Source of the DNA: Rhizophagus clarus
Lineage: Eukaryota > Glomeromycota > Glomeromycetes > Glomerales > Glomeraceae
Direction of reading: 5' to 3'
NCBI GenBank assembly: GCA_015698045.1
Contig: BLAL01000058.1
Location: 1,800,501-1,864,500, forward strand
Length of the DNA stretch: 64,000 bases
Positions 1-12,235 of this stretch are shown here, piece by piece. Made by a program: the position numbers and the translations under genes. The number at the start of each line of letters is the position of its first letter. The stretch's first letter is position 1. The notes beneath the pieces are model-generated. The model searched no databases and was not told the DNA's origin. It saw only the letters and a list, made by a program, of their open reading frames with translations.

Positions 1-222
1 CTTAATTAAGAGGATTTATAAAACACTATATTATAATTTTAATTTTTAAATTATAAAAATGAACATTAAAAAACTGATTAATAATTAGCTGTAAATTAGT
101 ACAAATAGTAATACTTGTATTTTTATTTACACATATAAATGCCATAATAATAATTAATAATTCTGCCTTAATTATTGACAAATTATCATAAATCTAAAAT
201 TAAAATATAATATTCTCTTCTA

Positions 223-1153
223 CAGTCCCCAGTGAAAGTAATGGCGGTCAGTTTTTTTAATATAATACATAAATTTATAATGAAGTTATGAATTTTTTTT
301 TATTTTCAGAAAGAGGAGTCAAAAATACATATATTTTATTATTTAATAAATATTGGGTTTGACCTCTATCTGTATCAAAACATGCTTCAATTTGATTTTG
401 CATGCTATTATCGTTAATAACCTCGCTATCAATAACTATGCTATTTTCAAAATTATTTCACTCCTTTCTAAATAAATTGAGAAATAGCTTGTACCATTTT
501 TTTCCTTTTTTTGCATTACCATTTTCTTAATATACTGCATCAAAAACAAACAAAAATTCTCATTGGGATTTGAGATCTGGGCTTTAAAATGAACAAAAAA
601 AAAAATCATTATTGAAAGAAAAATTTTAAATATCATGAATATAATTATTTTATATCATCATAATAAAAAGCTTACCAATGGTCTAAAAAAACGGTTGATT
701 AGTCAAAAATACACATATTTCAAAGTTATCATGATGAAAATTAAAAAAAATGTGAAATGATGATCATTTCGATTCTGGCAGTAATTTTTTATGATATAAG
801 TTTAGTGCGACACTTTGAATAAAATATTCAGAATTTTGGCATTTTTTGTAAGAAAAGGATACATTGTTTTATAGGAATGCAAAAATTTCCAGTTCAATTA
901 GAAATTTCCTAAACATTTGTTTCATGAAAAAATTACCAGCCTCATAAGTAGAATTTATTGTAATAGAAGCTATTGTGGGTAATAAAACAGGAATAATGTC
1001 AGTAATTGAAATTACTTTTTTTTTATTGCTTTTTAAAAGAGCATATTACTGTTCAATTTGGTATAATAAGTAATGATTTAATCGAGGTAGTAATGAAGTT
1101 ATAAACAAATTAAGAAGTGGTATTCTCACTGCCATTACTTTCGCCCGGGACTG
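223..1153. mobile_element. Tc1/mariner-type non-autonomous element
   Basis: Terminal inverted repeats of about 30 bp begin CAGTCCC and contain GAAAGTAATGGC; the right copy is the reverse complement near 1122-1153. Both ends are flanked by TA (221-222 and 1154-1155), the duplication typical of Tc1/mariner. The 930-bp interior is AT-rich; the only open frame (436-636, minus) matches no transposase I recognise, so the element is called non-autonomous or decayed. Confidence 0.72.
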
Positions 1154-1155
1154 TA

Positions 1156-1974
1156 TAATTTTAAAAGTATAATTTATATTAACATCAGTTTCAAATACTT
1201 TTTAAAGGAGCCATCAGTATATATGGTTAGAGGTGTCTAGACTTTAATTGTTTTTTGAATCCTAGCAAATTGATTACATAAAAGTATAAAGTAAAAAAAA
1301 TTTAACATACTTTTGGCAAATGCTTTCTAAGGATCAGTTATATTGTATTTGACTTTATTTTTAATTAAAATAATATATTTAAATACTGAAGAATTTAATA
1401 TATAAGTATTTTATATCAATTGTATCTTAATATTAATAGTTTTTTCTTTGTCAATATGTAAAAGACATCTGTTATTAACTGACTTTCTTTTGCTTCTTGT
1501 TTGTATATCTTTAAGTTTACAACCAGTATATTGAATCAATACTAGTGCTTGTATTGATAGAGATATAGATTCATCATTAATATTATGTATTTAATGTTTT
1601 ACAAGAAGTGACTAATTATTAGATAATACATAACTAAATTTGCAGAATCTATTTATTATTATAGAAAGCTATCTATTGTTTCTTTTTTAATTTTTTAGAT
1701 ATTTTGATATCTTGTAATAAAAGTTGTCTATTAATTGTAAATTCTAATTTAATTTTTTTGATATAGTAAGGTTCTTTACATAACATTATTTTATTCTTTT
1801 AAACCAATTTGATTTAACCTTTGGTATTTATGTCTAAACAAATTTATAAGTCTGAATAAGTAAGAAGATGTGAACTATCAGCAATCAATAATTAACTTAA
1901 AAAATATATATTATGCCATTATAAATGATAATTCATCTTATTTTTGAATAATATATTCTTTTCCAATATTTAAT
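1156..1974. other. AT-rich spacer without visible gene
   Basis: About 800 bp of AT-rich sequence between the Tc1-type element and the nested transposon block. I see no long open frame, no tRNA-like fold and no tandem repeat. Confidence 0.6.
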
Positions 1975-2365
1975 TTAATTCGTGATCAGTGCTTAAAATA
2001 GAATTTGAATTTTACCAGCTAAGGATCCGGAATAAAAATATTTTGCCGGTCAAGGATCCAGAATGAAAATATTTTACCAGATTTTTCCGGAATGTTATAA
2101 AATTTACCGGCTAAATAAATTTTTTAAGTAAAAGTAAAAACAATATATTTATATGTTCTTTATTAAAAAAAATTTAAATTCTTCTTTTACATGCTCCATT
2201 CCAAATTTGTAATGCTCTAGTGAAATCAAATTCAGATAAATCTTTTTCTTTTAAACCAACCATTATCCAAAAATGTAATGTTTCGTTATTTAAAGAATTT
2301 CGCAAATCAGTTTTTATCAAATTTTGCTTTGAAATTCACGTTCACAATCAACTGATGAAAATGGA

Positions 2366-2540
2366 ATAGAATATATGGGGTCTTTGCAATAGAAAGATAT
2401 GAAACTCAAAAAAATTTTTAAATTTACTTTATAAGCCAATTATGTTTTTTATACTAAAATAAGTGTAAATTTAATATTAATTAAATTTTTGTTTTTTTTT
2501 GAGTTTCGTACCTTTCTATTGCAAAGACCCCCATATAATT
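2366..2540. repeat. Foldback sequence at the end of the hAT gene
   Basis: The sequence around 2366-2412 (GGGGTCTTTGCAATAGAAAG) reappears inverted at about 2495-2540, with an AT-rich loop of about 80 bp. It could be a small foldback element or a duplication linked to the adjacent Plavaka insertion at 2543. Confidence 0.6.
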
Positions 2541-2754
2541 CCTACATCAGGAAATTTTATAGGGCGAAAAATTGCGTAAGTTTACGATTTTGTAAGTTTA
2601 CGAAAGTTTATGGCATAATATTTCGAAAAATTTTGAAATATTACATAAGTTTACAATTTCGTAAGATTTATGTGATATTACGGTCAAAATATTACGCAAG
2701 TTTTCAATATCGTAAGATTTACGCAATATTACGGTCAAAATATTCTGCAAATTT

Positions 2755-3205
2755 ACGAAACTGTAAACCTGCGTAATATTACGGTTGAAATATTTCGAAA
2801 ATTTACGAGACTGTAAACCTGCGTAATATTACGGTTAAAATATTTCGAAAATTTACGAGACTGTAAACCTGCGTAATATTACGGTTGAAATATTTCGAAA
2901 ATTTACGAGACTGTAAACCTGCGTAATATTACGGTTAAAATATTTCGAAAATTTACGAGACTGTAAACCTGCGTAATATTACGGTTAAAATATTTCGAAA
3001 ATTTACGAGACTGTAAACCTGCGTAATATTACGGTTGAAATATTTCGAAAATTTACGAGACTGTAAACCTGCGTAATATTACGGTTGAAATATTTCGAAA
3101 ATTTACGAGACTGTAAACCTGCGTAATATTACGGTTAAAATATTTCGAAAATTTACGAGACTGTAAACCTGCGTAATATTACGGTTAAAATATTTCGAAA
3201 ATTTA
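2755..3205. repeat. 50-bp tandem repeat, left subterminal region of Plavaka 1
   Basis: About nine near-identical 50-bp units; each contains CGTAATATTACG and TTTACGAGACTGTAAACC. Related diverged motifs occur at the other end (11820-12235). Likely transposase-binding repeats by position; this is inference. Confidence 0.9.
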
Positions 3206-3601
3206 ATATTACTATTCGATCGTTAAAGCTGCGTATGCAGTAGAACGTATACAAGGGGCATGTGATACTATTGAATAATCAAAAATAATATAAACACCTT
3301 TTCTTTTATATAAACACCTTTTTTTTTAAGTTTGGGAAAACAAATTTATTTTTATTTACGAATTTTTTATTATTTACAATTTTTATGTTAAAATTAAAGT
3401 AAATTCTAATTTTTATTATAACTTAATAAAAAAATACACATTTGATACTTGTTCGCTACTATTTTATAAAATAGTACCCAGGCTGTACGGCGTGGACGTC
3501 AGTATCAGTCACAGCCCAAAAAAAACGTGAGTCTCCAGCCGATATTTGGTACGGACTGGGCCTAGCTACTCACTTAATAAATAATAAAAAAATAAAAATA
3601 A
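3206..3601. other. Spacer with a perfect palindrome
   Basis: No gene seen. It contains the perfect 18-bp palindrome ACTATTTTATAAAATAGT at 3459-3476, followed by a GC-richer stretch (about 3480-3565) unlike its surroundings. Its position just beyond the 3' end of the Myb/SANT-like gene would allow a role in 3' end formation, but nothing proves it. Confidence 0.5.
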
Positions 3602-4225
3602 TTATCTTCTACGATACGTAGGTAAGTTTCTCCTTCTCCTACGATCGTCACGCGTGACTAAAATTGATCAAATTTATCAAATTTAAAACATGAACGTAAA
3701 TATTAATTATAAATTTTATTATAGTATAATTACCCGGCCTCTCCCAAAATCTCGTTCTAAATTCGCGATAATATCTTTGGCCGGTACGCGTCCACAGCCG
3801 CCGCCCAGGGTTACCATTACGATAAAGGACATAGTTCTAAATATCAAAATCAGTTGAATATTCGATAAATACATTTAATTTATATGAATGTAATTTTATT
3901 TATTTACTTACATGGTAATCCCTGACGAGGTTCCTCCACTTTTGGCTGCACTGTTGCCCAGAAACCCTCGTTCGAAATATTCTATTTATTCTGATTCAAT
4001 TAAATGGATTGGTTAATTTGAATTTAAATTCTTTCTTAAAGAAATTATAGATATTAGTCATATGAACCTATTGGCAACAGAGTCCCAAAAATCATAGCGG
4101 CTTCTACCATTAATATTGTGGTAGGCGCGGTTTCTGTCTCGGCGTATGTCAACAAGTTCGTCCATCATAGCCCAGTTCCAATGGACGTTATAGTGGGAAC
4201 GACGTGAACGTGTGTGGCGAGGCAT
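3602..4225 (-). CDS. Myb/SANT-like DNA-binding protein carried by Plavaka 1
   Basis: Four exons: 4068-4225, 3912-3981, 3734-3836 and 3602-3657, joined at GT/AG sites into an uninterrupted 128-residue frame. The start MPRHTRSR is followed by a tryptophan-spaced helix segment (HWNWAMMDELVDIRRDR, then YDFWDSVANR). After the first intron comes SGQQCSQKWRNLVRDYH, the QC-x-x-KW-x-NL signature of Myb/SANT-like domains of transposon-linked DNA-binding proteins. The C-terminal third is arginine-rich (RRRRR, ending YRRR) and could be a nuclear or nucleic-acid-binding tail. It lies inside the element, downstream of and co-oriented with the transposase. I infer a DNA-binding accessory role. I see no such gene in Plavaka 2. 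Confidence 0.75.
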
Positions 4226-4565
4226 TATTAGTTTAGATTTGATTTTTATAATTTGATTTTGGGATGAGTAAAAATTTGAAAGAAAGTCGTAAAATGTCAC
4301 TTTAAATAAAATTTGAACAATACCTCTTTGGTTTGATTTTATTTCTCGTTTCAATTAAATTTAATTTATTACACTTTTCATCATTAAACATATTAATTAA
4401 ATCATGTACATGTTTAATTGTTTTAAATATAAATATCAATATATCATATTTAAAAATAAAACAATTTATTATTAGCACATTCTATTGAATTTTAAATATT
4501 TCGCATACATTTCTTAAAAAAATTAATTTTTTTTAATCAATTTAATTAAAAATAATTAAATATTT

Positions 4566-4802
4566 TGCGTACATTTCTTAAAAAAATCATAAAAAAAATC
4601 TTGTACATCGTACATACAATTACTAAATATCATCCCCTTGTGATAAATAAAAAATTACGCAACACAAATTCAACACAAATTCAACACAAATTTAACAAAT
4701 TTAACGAAATTTGGCCAAAATTAATAATTTTTTACCAGAATTATCAACACAAATTGAACACAAATTTCAGTCACGATTTATTTATGTCACACCCGCGTTG
4801 TT
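4566..4802. repeat. Long inverted repeat, left arm (Plavaka 1)
   Basis: About 240 bp closely matching the reverse complement of 10537-10775, including the CAACACAAATT series, GGCCAAAATT and GTCACACCCG. The two arms bracket the transposase and partner genes. Confidence 0.85.
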
Positions 4803-4913
4803 AATAATTAAATAAATAAATCTGCATTTTATTTATGATATGCAAAACGTGACCATAAATTCTTTTAAGGATATAATTTTATTAAAATAAATCAAAACTC
4901 CTATATCAAGTGA

Positions 4914-7899
4914 CTAAAAAATATATTTATTTACGAAATATTCATTTTGTTTATCAAATCGGGGTACTATGTGAACGACACCATGTATAGACTCTATAGC
5001 TACAAAGTTATATAATTCTATCAATTTTAAGTGAGGACATCCATATAAATATGGGTTCCTTTTAGATTTAAAATCGTACCATTGAATTAATGCGAGATTT
5101 AGCGGTGGGTCTGTTAATACTTCTGCTAACAATAAGGCCTATAAATAATAAATATTTATTAATACTTTTATAATAAATTATTACATAAATTGGAAAAATA
5201 CCTGTCCATAACAAAGTCCTTTGTCTGATATATAATCATTTGATTCTTCAGAATCCATTGAAATAGCTATGTCGCTAAACCATACTTTATTATGATACCT
5301 GTTTGTGGCACGCATTATGGCACCATTTTCCAGTGTTACCGATCCGTATATGTTTATTCGGGTTTCACCAATAATTGTGAAACCATCAAGTAAATCTAGA
5401 TATGAATCCAGACAACTTATAAATCTAGCAAAACCAGTCTGCATTTTATTGTCTACGGAATCTTTTTTTTCATTAAAAAATGTATTTGCATCTTGTAAAG
5501 AGAATTCAAAGAGTCTTGCAGAAAATTTACAAGTGCGAGGTGTTTTTGCCGGATTCACTGAATGTTGAGACATTCTAATAGATATTGCTTGACGTTTTAT
5601 CTATTAATTTAATTTCCATCTTAATATAATAAATATATACAATAAATAAAATTTTCAAATACTTACAGTTCGTAAAAGCTGAGGTTCGACATCTTTTTTA
5701 TTGCTAATTCGGTAGGGTATTTTAACGAAATATTTGTGAAGACTTTCGTAAGTTTCTGTAGTATAGCCATTTATTGCGCCATAAGATCGTATTGAGTCAA
5801 TAATATGATAAACCCATGAATGCAATTTAGGTAACTTCAAATTGGAAGGAGAAACAAATTTAAAAGCCTTGACAAACATCCGGGCCCATCTATGTATTGC
5901 ATCCTAAAATTTAAATGTTAATTTAATTTATTTAATTTAAATTTTCAATTTTACTAAAATTTTAATACATACATTAAATTTCTCCAAGTCACTTTCACTA
6001 AATTCTTCATATCTACTTAAAATATACATTTCATTCCAATATTCGTACAATTTCGTAAGATCATCATTATTTACAAAATTATCTACTTCGTTATTATTTT
6101 CATCATATAAATTATCAATAACAAATATCATGACTTTCATCAAACTTCGATATTCACTAGCAGTTAATCTTGCAATTGACTGCAGTCCATTGGAAAAAAT
6201 TTTAATGCCGGGAAAACGTGGAATTGCTGCTAGACGGCGATCTACTTCTTCAACTAATTTATTACCATTAACATGTTGCGATTTTAAGATATCGCACGTG
6301 AAGATAATTTGATAACGAAATAATCCTAAATCTAAATGATGCATTCTGTCAGGAACGGTAGCCAAGTAGATATTTATATTCCTTGATAATATAAATATTT
6401 ATAATTAATATATATATATGTTATTATAATTATTTCTACTTTTGCATACTTACGGTAAATCCCAAAAAAAATTATGTACAGATTCTATGCAAACAGATCT
6501 TTGTGTATCATTTTCAAAATTTTTACGCATTTCATCATGAGTTCTTAGTATTACATCGTTAACCGATAAGTCTATATTTGCAAGATTTTCCCTTTTAACT
6601 AAACAGGAGTGACATGGAAGGTTTGAATTGGAGGATTTATAAACTAAACAAAAACTTGCAGCCTCCGGCCAATCTGCAATAATAGTTGAAACTCTAGGAT
6701 AAAACCAGGTATTTTCATTATTTATAAAAAGGTCTATACCATCTTTTAATAAAATAATTGGTTCTAGTAAATGACGTAAAGATTTATGAAAGGTATCACG
6801 AACCAGATCTTTATTTGCAGCTTCTAAAATTGGTAAATATCCCAAAAGTTGCTTTGCATCCTGTTTATTACGACGCCATATTGGGATATTACCTAATGTA
6901 ATATATATTGGATGCAATTGACTTTTTCCTAATGTATCTGTAGTTGTTGCATCTGAATATAAAATAATTGATAATAATTTGGAACCAGTAGGTAAGGATT
7001 CTTGCGTAGTTTTCCACCATTTTCCAGTGTTTTGTTCACTGTAAATACTTTCTCTATTATACTATAAAATAATATAAATAAATTAAAATAAATATTATTT
7101 AGATTATTGAATTAACTAATATTTACTATTTACCTCATAGTTTTCGTAAGATAGCGCAAAATTTTGTGTTATGTCAGGAACAGTTAAGATATTTTTGATG
7201 CACTGTATTAAGTTTTGATAATAAAGAAAATAATCTTTATCCTCATGTTTTGTTATAAGAACTTTACTAAATTCTAAATTAGAAAACTTCATATTATTCA
7301 TAAATGCTCGTCCCTGTTCGATATTTTTTGGTAATGGTGATTCTGTAAGATTTGAATGTTTATTAAAAAAACGTATTATTTCATTACCACCTTTATTGTT
7401 TATTTTATATTTCGTTACTAATAACATTAGATCTTTATAAGCATCATTAGGAAATTCTGTGCAAGTTTTGGTATTGAGATTTTTGGGTTCTTCAAAAATT
7501 TCAGGCTCTTCAGATGAATCTAATATATTTTCAAAGTTACTATCTTCAAGGCTCATCTCTGATATTGCACTTCCAATACTGTCAAATGACATATTTTGTA
7601 CATCATTATCATCATCCACCTAAAATTATAAACCAAATGAGTTAGTATAATTTGAGCTTTTTCTTGAGAGCTTTAAAAAGAATAATCTGAAATAACATAA
7701 TTACCTCAACTTTATCATTTTCATATTCACTACTTAGATTACTTCTTGTATCCATTTCACTGCTATATTTTTCACTATCATTATTATCATCATCTTCTTC
7801 TACTTCTACTTCTACATTTTTTAAGCATTTTTGGGCGTGTTGAGTATATGCAAAGCGTTGACTGAATATTCGCATACAAAGGGGGCATTTGAAACTCAT
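4914..7899 (-). CDS. Plavaka-family transposase with N-terminal C2H2-type finger
   Basis: Seven exons (7705-7899, 7134-7619, 7061-6454, 6381-5973, 5903-5667, 5600-5202, 5138-4914) join into a continuous 852-residue frame. Residues 1-25 form a zinc finger (FKCPLCMRIF...QHAQKC), then an acidic linker. The core has features shared with Plavaka 2: ITLGNIPIWRRNKQDAK, LLGYLP, WDLP, VPDRMHHLDLG, GYTTETYESLHK and the end NEYFVNKYIF. I assign Plavaka from fungal transposases with this layout; catalytic residues were not identified with certainty. The transposase should cut at the CATCAGG termini. No stop or frameshift was found, unlike nearly every other element here. Divergent from the partner gene at 9049. 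Confidence 0.82.
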
Positions 7900-9048
7900 G
7901 TTGCTAAATTAACGCGTCAAATTTGATGAAAAGTATCAATTCACTATTCAATTTATATGAGATTTTGTGTGCTAATAAAATTATATTTCATTGTAAAAAT
8001 TTATGAATTAATTGAATGGATTACAATTGATTGAGTTATTTGAATAGATACGACTACGCAAATTTACGCATTAATGAATGGAACTGGCTGTAAGAATCTG
8101 GTGGCTAATATCGCGGAATCATTCGCAAATTTACGCATTATAGCAAAATTTAAAATATGCGAAACACTCAGCAATTTTGCTGCCAGGAACTTGCCGAGTT
8201 CGTGGGCTGGCAAATCTAAAAATAAATGTAACAAGTCTATGATGTAACATATAAATATTGTTTATTATTTTGTTTACTATTTCAACTTGCCGGCAACCTG
8301 TCAACCCGCGAACCTGACAGCAAAAGTGCTGAATGTTTCGCATATTTTGAATTTGCTGTAACGGGCTGTAAGAATCCGGATGGCTAATACGGCTTATTCA
8401 ATCGGCTAATCATCTGATAATCAGCCGCAAATTTATTGGCTTAACACATTTTACAATAATGGACGGATGATCAGCCACAAATTTATGCGATAATCAGTTA
8501 TAAGCGTTCAAGATCACTATCAATCTGATTAGCCAAATGAGTTCACTGGCTGCAACTTTTTTTTTGCCATGCATACAAAGCCCCAACATGTGTAACATCT
8601 TATTTTTTTATAAATGGGTGTTGATTAATACTTCGATTGTACTATATGCTTTTACGAGAGTTTTTTTAAAAATTCTCTCATGAAAGTGTTACAATTTTTT
8701 TTTCGTAATATCACGATGCAAAATTTTTGCATTAGTTCATTCATTTTTCGTAATATTTCGCATTAGTTTATCCATTTTTCGCAATATTTCGCAAGTTTTT
8801 TTTCTTTTTTAGTATAGAATGGCGGAAATGACGTTATGACAGCTTGCCTCCTTTTTCTGAACATCTGGTTCATGTATTTCCCCTTTTTCGTATTTTTAGT
8901 TCCTCATTTTCAAATTTCTGGTTCATGTCTTTCCCCTTTTTCTCATATTTTTCTCCTTTCGTATTTCTAGTTCCTCTTCAAATTTCTAGTAATATCTTTT
9001 TCTCCTTTTCGAGTTTAGTTCATATCTCCTCCCTCACATATTATCCTG
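7900..9048. promoter_or_regulatory. Divergent intergenic region of Plavaka 1
   Basis: About 1.1 kb between the divergent transposase and partner gene starts, so it must hold both promoters. It contains many GCAAATTTACGCA and TCGTAATATTTCGC motifs like those at the element's ends, and a hairpin (8143-8350). Pyrimidine-rich sequence (8850-9040) precedes the partner gene start. Promoter function is inferred from position. Confidence 0.5.
8143..8350. repeat. Imperfect hairpin in the divergent promoter region
   Basis: AAAATATGCGAAACACTCAG near 8150 reads inverted near 8345, and the similarity extends about 60-70 bp on each arm (GCTGCCAGG / CCTGACAGC), with an AT-rich loop. Probably a foldback insertion or structured regulatory sequence. 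Confidence 0.7.
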
Positions 9049-10448
9049 ATGGCTACAAAACGTGGTGAAAAACGAAATATTGATGATAATGAAAGAATCT
9101 CAAGACGTAATACTGAGAAGAGTAGTGAAGCCGAGAAACGAATAAGATTATCAGACGATAACGTTGAAGGTATATATGACATGATATGTATCATATTTTT
9201 TATAAGAAATTATATAATATATAGTAAATTATATTTTATTGTTAAAGTTAATAAAAAATCAATAGAGAAACTATTAAGAACCAATTCGCAGATAATTTCT
9301 AAGCTTGAAGTTCTTATCACCGGACAAAAAAATCTCGAAACCCGTCTCTCGGGCATAGAAAAAAAGCTCAACGATGATAACAAAAATAATAATACAATAG
9401 ATCCGGAGTATATAAAGGTAATAAAGATGAATATTATTTAATGTAAACCTGAAATGCTAACCTCGTTTGATTAGGAGTTCGTTAAGAAGGTGTCGAAAAT
9501 TTTATTTGAAAATTTTATTTATCCTTCGCAAGACGAGTACAGACTCGCTACCGAAAAATATTTAAAAGACGAAAACCCGGAATTTATACGCCAGTTCAAA
9601 AAAAATCAATGGATTATTTTTTTCGAAAAAAAAATTGCCCCGACTGTAAGTTAAAGCAATTATGAATTTTATTAAATTTCATACTAATATTTTTTTTTAA
9701 TAGTTAGTACAACAACATAGAAGCATACGAGGGACGTTCACGTCTAGAGTCAAAGATGTTATGTATTCTGTTTTTGAAGCGACTGGGCATAAATTACCGT
9801 CTATTAACACTCAGGTTAGTCCGTCAAAGATTCAGGAATGGAAGAGTAAGCCGGAGGTGAAAAGATGTTACAACAACCTATTTAAAAAGGTTAAAGATGG
9901 GCAACCTACGACATATATGTCGCTGATAATCGATAAGTTGCGAAAAGAAAATAAAAATCCCTCAAAAACCCAAATAGCTTATGCGATTAGCATATGTGAA
10001 ACGTACTTAAATCCTAATAATCAAAACATTCAAATGAGCGAAAGTATAATGAAGTCGAAGATAATCAACAACTTAGTAAGTTTTTAATTTACAATTTGCA
10101 AAATGTGAATTATTTGAATTACAGTTTATTTATTTATTTATTTATTTTTAGCAAAAGTTGGAAAATAGGGATAAATTTACACATTCGGACGACGATTCTC
10201 ATGATGGTAATGATGTAGATAATGGTGGTGATGGAGCAGCTGACGATGGAGCAGGTGCGGCTGACGATGGTGCGACTAACGATGGTAGGCCTAACGATAG
10301 TGCGGCTAACGATAGTGCGGCCAACAATGGTGCGGCTAACGATAGCATAGCTGACGATGATATACTTTCTAGTGACTCTTATAACACGGAGGAGGAAGGT
10401 CGGTATGTAAATAGTTTATTAGAGAATTATGGGTTGCATAGGAAATAA
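9049..10448 (+). CDS. Plavaka partner protein of unknown function (376 aa)
   Basis: Five exons (9049-9169, 9248-9417, 9475-9645, 9704-10075, 10152-10448) form one open frame. N-terminus: basic, charged, nuclear-localisation-like (KRGEKR, SRRNTEK), then a predicted coiled coil (LLRTNSQIISKLEVLITGQ). Middle: FENFIYPSQDEY, NQWIIFFEKK, then HRSIRGTFTSRVKDVMYSVF and IQEWKSKPEVKRCYNNLF. C-terminus: acidic low-complexity tail with repeated AANDSAANNGAAND-type units, ending LLENYGLHRK. The Plavaka 2 gene at 35431-37244 shows the same order and matching motifs (ITSWKNLPQVKECYNKLY), so this is a conserved partner and not a captured host gene. Function unknown; DNA binding or transposase assistance is a guess. 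Confidence 0.75.
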
Positions 10449-10536
10449 ATATTATTTTTTATATATATCACACGTAATAGCATTTTTTTTACCATAATAA
10501 TATAGTTTTAATAAATAAAATGGTTATTAATTCTTA

Positions 10537-10775
10537 ACAATACGGGTGTGACATAAATAAATCGTAGCTGAAATTTGTGTTCAATTTGTGTTCAATTTGT
10601 GTTGATAATTCTGGTAAAAAATTTGTTAATTTTGGCCAAATTTCGTTAAATTTGTTGAATTTGTGTTGAATTTGTGTTGATAATTTTTAATTTATCACGA
10701 GGGGATGATATTTAGTAATTGTGCATATACAATTTCTGTAACGATGTACATGATTTTTTAAAATGCGGATTTCCG
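10537..10775. repeat. Long inverted repeat, right arm (Plavaka 1)
   Basis: Reverse complement of 4566-4802 at high identity (GGGTGTGACATAAATAAATC, TTTGTGTTGATAATTCTGG). It lies about 90 bp past the partner gene's stop, and the left arm about 110 bp past the transposase stop, so it may serve as 3' flanking sequence of both genes. Confidence 0.85.
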
Positions 10776-10985
10776 TAATTTTACGATATCGTATTTTCTG
10801 GCCAATCAAAATTAGGTTGATCCTTGCATGTGATTTAATCATTTAATCATGCACGCGTTTTTTGTCTTATTTATTTTTGTCTCTTATTTCTTTATTCTTT
10901 TGTTCAATATTTTTAATTTTTTTGTCTCTTCTTTCTATTATTTCTTTAATTATATACAATATATTTACATATATTTCATAATTTA

Positions 10986-11500
10986 TTGCTTTGCAGGTAT
11001 AGAAATATTTGTTTATTAATACTAATTATTTTCGTTTTTTTTTACCTCTTTGTTACTTTGTATCGTAATACTAACAATAATATCCATGTTTCCTTTATTC
11101 CTTTTTACTTGTACTTTAATACTAACGATACTAACAATACTAACAACATGTTTATTTTTTCCTTTCTCTTTATTTCTTTATTCTCTTTGCAGGTATAGAA
11201 ATATTTATTTATTAATACTAATTATTTTAATATTAACGCGTTTTTTTTTACCTCTTTGTTACTTTGTATCGTAATACTAACAATAATATCCATGTTTCCT
11301 TTATTCCTTTTTACTTGTACTTTAATACTAACGATACTAACAATACTAACAACATGTTTTTTTTTCCTTTCTCTTTATTTCTTTATTCTTTTGTTCAATT
11401 ACTTTGCAGGTATAGAAATATTTATTTATTAATACTAATTATTTTAATATTAACGCGTTTTTTTTTACCTCTTTGTTACTTTATGTCGTAATACTAACAA
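10986..11500. repeat. About 200-bp repeats with an acceptor-like CTTTGCAG
   Basis: Three diverged copies begin CTTTGCAGGTATAGAAATAT (near 10989, 11184 and 11402) and continue through TTATTAATACTAATTATTTT, then TTACCTCTTTGTTACTTT and short ACTAACAATACTAAC tracts. Non-coding inside Plavaka 1. Confidence 0.8.
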
Positions 11501-11819
11501 TACTATCTACGTTTCCTTTATTCCTTTTTACTTGTACTTTAATACTAACGATAATATCCATGTTTCTTTTACTCCTTTTACTGTTTCTTTAACTCTTTTT
11601 ACCTTAATACTAACAATACTAACAATATTTCTTTTATCTTTATATCTAATACCAACGTTACTATAGCTGTTTCTCTTCTTTTTACATCTAATTGTATCGT
11701 TTCTCTTTCTTTTTTTACTTTTATATATTCTGTATATAGTAATAAATACTTGTAATTTTTATAATTTAATTCATATTATATCTAATAAAATATACATTAT
11801 ATAAACTTATAGTACAAAA

Positions 11820-12235
11820 ATGAATTTTGAAACATTACAAAATATTTATGTAAAATTACGAATCGTCAAAATATTTTAAAAAGTTGCGAAATATTACGCA
11901 ATAAAATTACACAATATTACGAACCGTAAAATTACGAAACTTTGCATATCGTAATATTTCGAAATATTTTAAAAAGTTACAAAATATTACGCTTACGCAA
12001 ACTTGCGGCGGGTCTGGAAACTTACGAAATATTATGTAAAATTACGAAATATTGCGAATGCGTAAAATTACGGAATATTACGAACCGTAAAATTACGAAA
12101 CTTTGCATATCATAATATTTCGAAATATTTTAAAAAGTTACGAAATATTACTCTTCCGCAAACTTGCGGCGGGTCTGGAAACTTACGAAATATTACGATG
12201 CGTAATCTTGCGCAACTTTTCGCACTATAAAATTT
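11820..12235. repeat. Right subterminal repeats of Plavaka 1
   Basis: Two longer units share GCAAACTTGCGGCGGGTCTG and many TTACGAAATATTACG blocks. They resemble the left-end array in motif but not in unit length, as expected for subterminal binding sites. Confidence 0.75.

Noticed and set aside
2755..3205. CRISPR-like array
   Set aside because: The whole 50-bp unit repeats with no unique spacers, in a eukaryotic transposon end. The 41-bp, 107-bp and 118-bp arrays were rejected for the same reason.
8131..8343. 70-residue frame across the hairpin
   Set aside because: It lies entirely within an inverted repeat in the divergent promoter region and has no homologue in Plavaka 2.
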